Source: Paramecium sonneborni
Taxonomy: Eukaryota > Ciliophora > Oligohymenophorea > Peniculida > Parameciidae
Length of the DNA stretch: 64,000 nt
Direction of reading: 5' to 3'
Assembly (NCBI GenBank): GCA_905182985.1
Contig: CAJJDN010000005.1
Span: forward strand, 313,823-377,822
Under the pieces are notes generated by a model. It saw only the letters and a list, made by a program, of their open reading frames with translations, had not been told where the DNA came from and ran no database searches. The number at the start of each line of letters is the position of its first letter. Positions within the stretch are counted from its first letter, which is position 1. A program made the translations under genes and the position numbers. This document shows, in pieces, positions 62,744-64,000 of the stretch.

Positions 62744-64000
62744 ATGGAGGATTAAGATTAAATGTTATTGAAGAGCTTACAACTTTAAGGAGTGTAAATA
62801 TCAGCATCATCCCTCCCTTAAGTAAGAATCATTCTTAATTATAGTTTACATGTGATGACTTGATATCTATTTTATTATAATTTTTTCAATTAACTGGAAC
62901 TTAAGCTATTCAAATCAGCTCTATTAAATCAATTAAAAGTGCATTTAGAAAAGCAGGTAAAATTCAAGAAATGCTTTATCCAATTGGTATAAGAATAGAC
63001 ATTCAATCAATTGTCAATCCTAATCCATAGGAATCAAGAAAGATTATTGTAAGTGTTCTTTCTAAATTGAGTTAATCAAATAAAAAAGAAACTGGATCCA
63101 AAAATTTAACATTTGAAGAAAGATTATAAGAAGAAAAAATTAATTATAGGACAAATTAAATATAGAATTTCTTTTAAGAATGGGTAAATCCATCATTATG
63201 CGCTTTCCCAGATATTCAACAAAGATTTTTAAGATTGCATGTGCTCAATATTATTAATAAAGAACCATTAATTAAGTAAGTAGCTAATAAAGGAGTAAGA
63301 AAATATTTGTATCACTCAATTGTTAAAGTCATGGATCATCATTTATAAAAAAAGGAAGTAGATTAACCACTCTAAGAAAGATTATAATTGATTAAGAAAA
63401 TGAGAAGATCTGATGATCCTGAAGCTGTCTTAGGATAATTTAAAGGCTAATTTTAAGCTGAAGCTGAAAAGAATGATTGGGAAGATATTTAAAAAGGAAA
63501 TAGACAATTAAAGAGAGCAATTAAGTTATTAAAAGAAGAAGATAAAGAAGAAGAACAAGCACGAAAATAAAAAGAAGAAGAAAATTAAGGTTTATTTAAT
63601 CTAGAAATATAATTCTAAGAAGAAGTAAAAGAAATTCAATAAGAAATATAAGATACTTAAGAAGCTAAATCAGAGATAACTTCATTGCTTGAGGATATTT
63701 AGAATAAATTGATTGAATAACAAAAAATTTATGATAAATTGTAGAAAAAGAAATAAAAATTAGAAGATCTCAGTTAGAAATAGTAAGATACATATTCATA
63801 AATTTAATCTGATAATAAGGAAAAGTAATTAGAATTAGAAAGTGCTCATTCTATTCTCTAATAAATTGAATAGAAAAAAGGAAATGATCCAGAAATTTAA
63901 TAACTTGAATAAGAAATCGAAAATATAAGAGTTGAGTGGGAAAAAGAAAAATTAATATAATAAAATGAAGCAGATGAATTGGCTCAACAAGTTTAAGATC
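62744..64000 (+). CDS. CCDC22: CCDC22 homolog (CCC complex), 3' end outside window
   Basis: ATG 62744, one intron 62822-62844 (23 nt), open to the window end (411 residues seen). The start MEDQDQMLLKSLQLQGVQI corresponds to the CCDC22 start (MEEVDRILIHSLRQAG), followed by an NN-CH-like helical domain (FTCDDLISILLQFFQLTG, MLYPIGIRIDIQSIVNP) and then long coiled coils (LLEDIQNKLIEQQKIYDKLQ, QLEQEIENIRVEWEKEK). CCDC22 with CCDC93 and COMMD proteins forms the CCC complex, which works with Retriever and WASH in endosomal recycling. The middle basic/acidic linker (QERLQLIKKMRRSDDPEAVL) is less conserved. The identity rests on start, domain order and coiled-coil pattern. Confidence 0.8.

Noticed and set aside
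1..64000. Telomere repeats, tRNA genes or transposases
   Set aside because: I looked for G4T2/G3T3 arrays, cloverleaf-like blocks and transposase motifs and found none I could support.

Overview
This is a macronuclear chromosome segment of a ciliate, almost certainly a Paramecium species. Long reading frames open only if TAA and TAG are read as glutamine and TGA is the only stop. The DNA is very AT-rich. Genes are packed tightly and are split by tiny introns of about 21-35 nt that start GTA and end TAG, less often AAG or CAG. Gene models below were built by reading the ciliate code by eye and removing such introns. In most cases the intron set was fixed by restoring a known protein family or by a paralog in the same window.

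Layout. 1-6.1 kb: end of an unknown gene, a small one-helix protein, proteasome beta-4 (minus), two coiled-coil proteins (minus), a Sqt1/AAMP WD40 protein (plus) and a RING-finger protein (minus). 6.3-15.2 kb: CFAP47, a giant ciliary central-apparatus protein. 15.6-26.6 kb: a giant cysteine-rich membrane receptor-like protein (ConA-like head, furin-like repeats, REJ-like region, EGF, GPS, about five membrane spans). 26.6-38.4 kb: a mixed zone with TMEM208/SND2, a protein disulfide isomerase, two small or Q-rich genes and several decayed reading frames. 37.9-48.9 kb: a full-length paralog of the giant receptor in the opposite orientation, so the two form a large inverted pair. 49.5-56 kb: coiled-coil genes and two secreted beta/gamma-crystallin-like proteins. 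56.7-64 kb: NEK kinase, PP4/PP6-type phosphatase, a dead and a living Rab GTPase, a Myb-domain protein and the start of CCDC22.

Assembly. There are three places (n at 28344, n at 37353, 361 N at 51436-51796) where exactly the same 0.5-1.1 kb lies on both sides of the N. These look like contig ends that overlap but were not merged. They duplicate TMEM208, the 3' end of the second giant gene and part of a small minus-strand gene; real copy number is probably one each.

Functionally the window mixes housekeeping genes (proteasome, ribosome assembly, ER targeting and folding, phosphatase, Rab, CCC complex) with cilia genes (CFAP47, NEK) and surface or secretory cargo (giant receptors, crystallin-domain proteins related to ciliate dense-core granule cargo). 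There are no operons; the shared control that can be seen is in very short divergent promoters (11, 37 and 174 bp). I saw no tRNA, rRNA, telomere repeat, transposase or CRISPR array.
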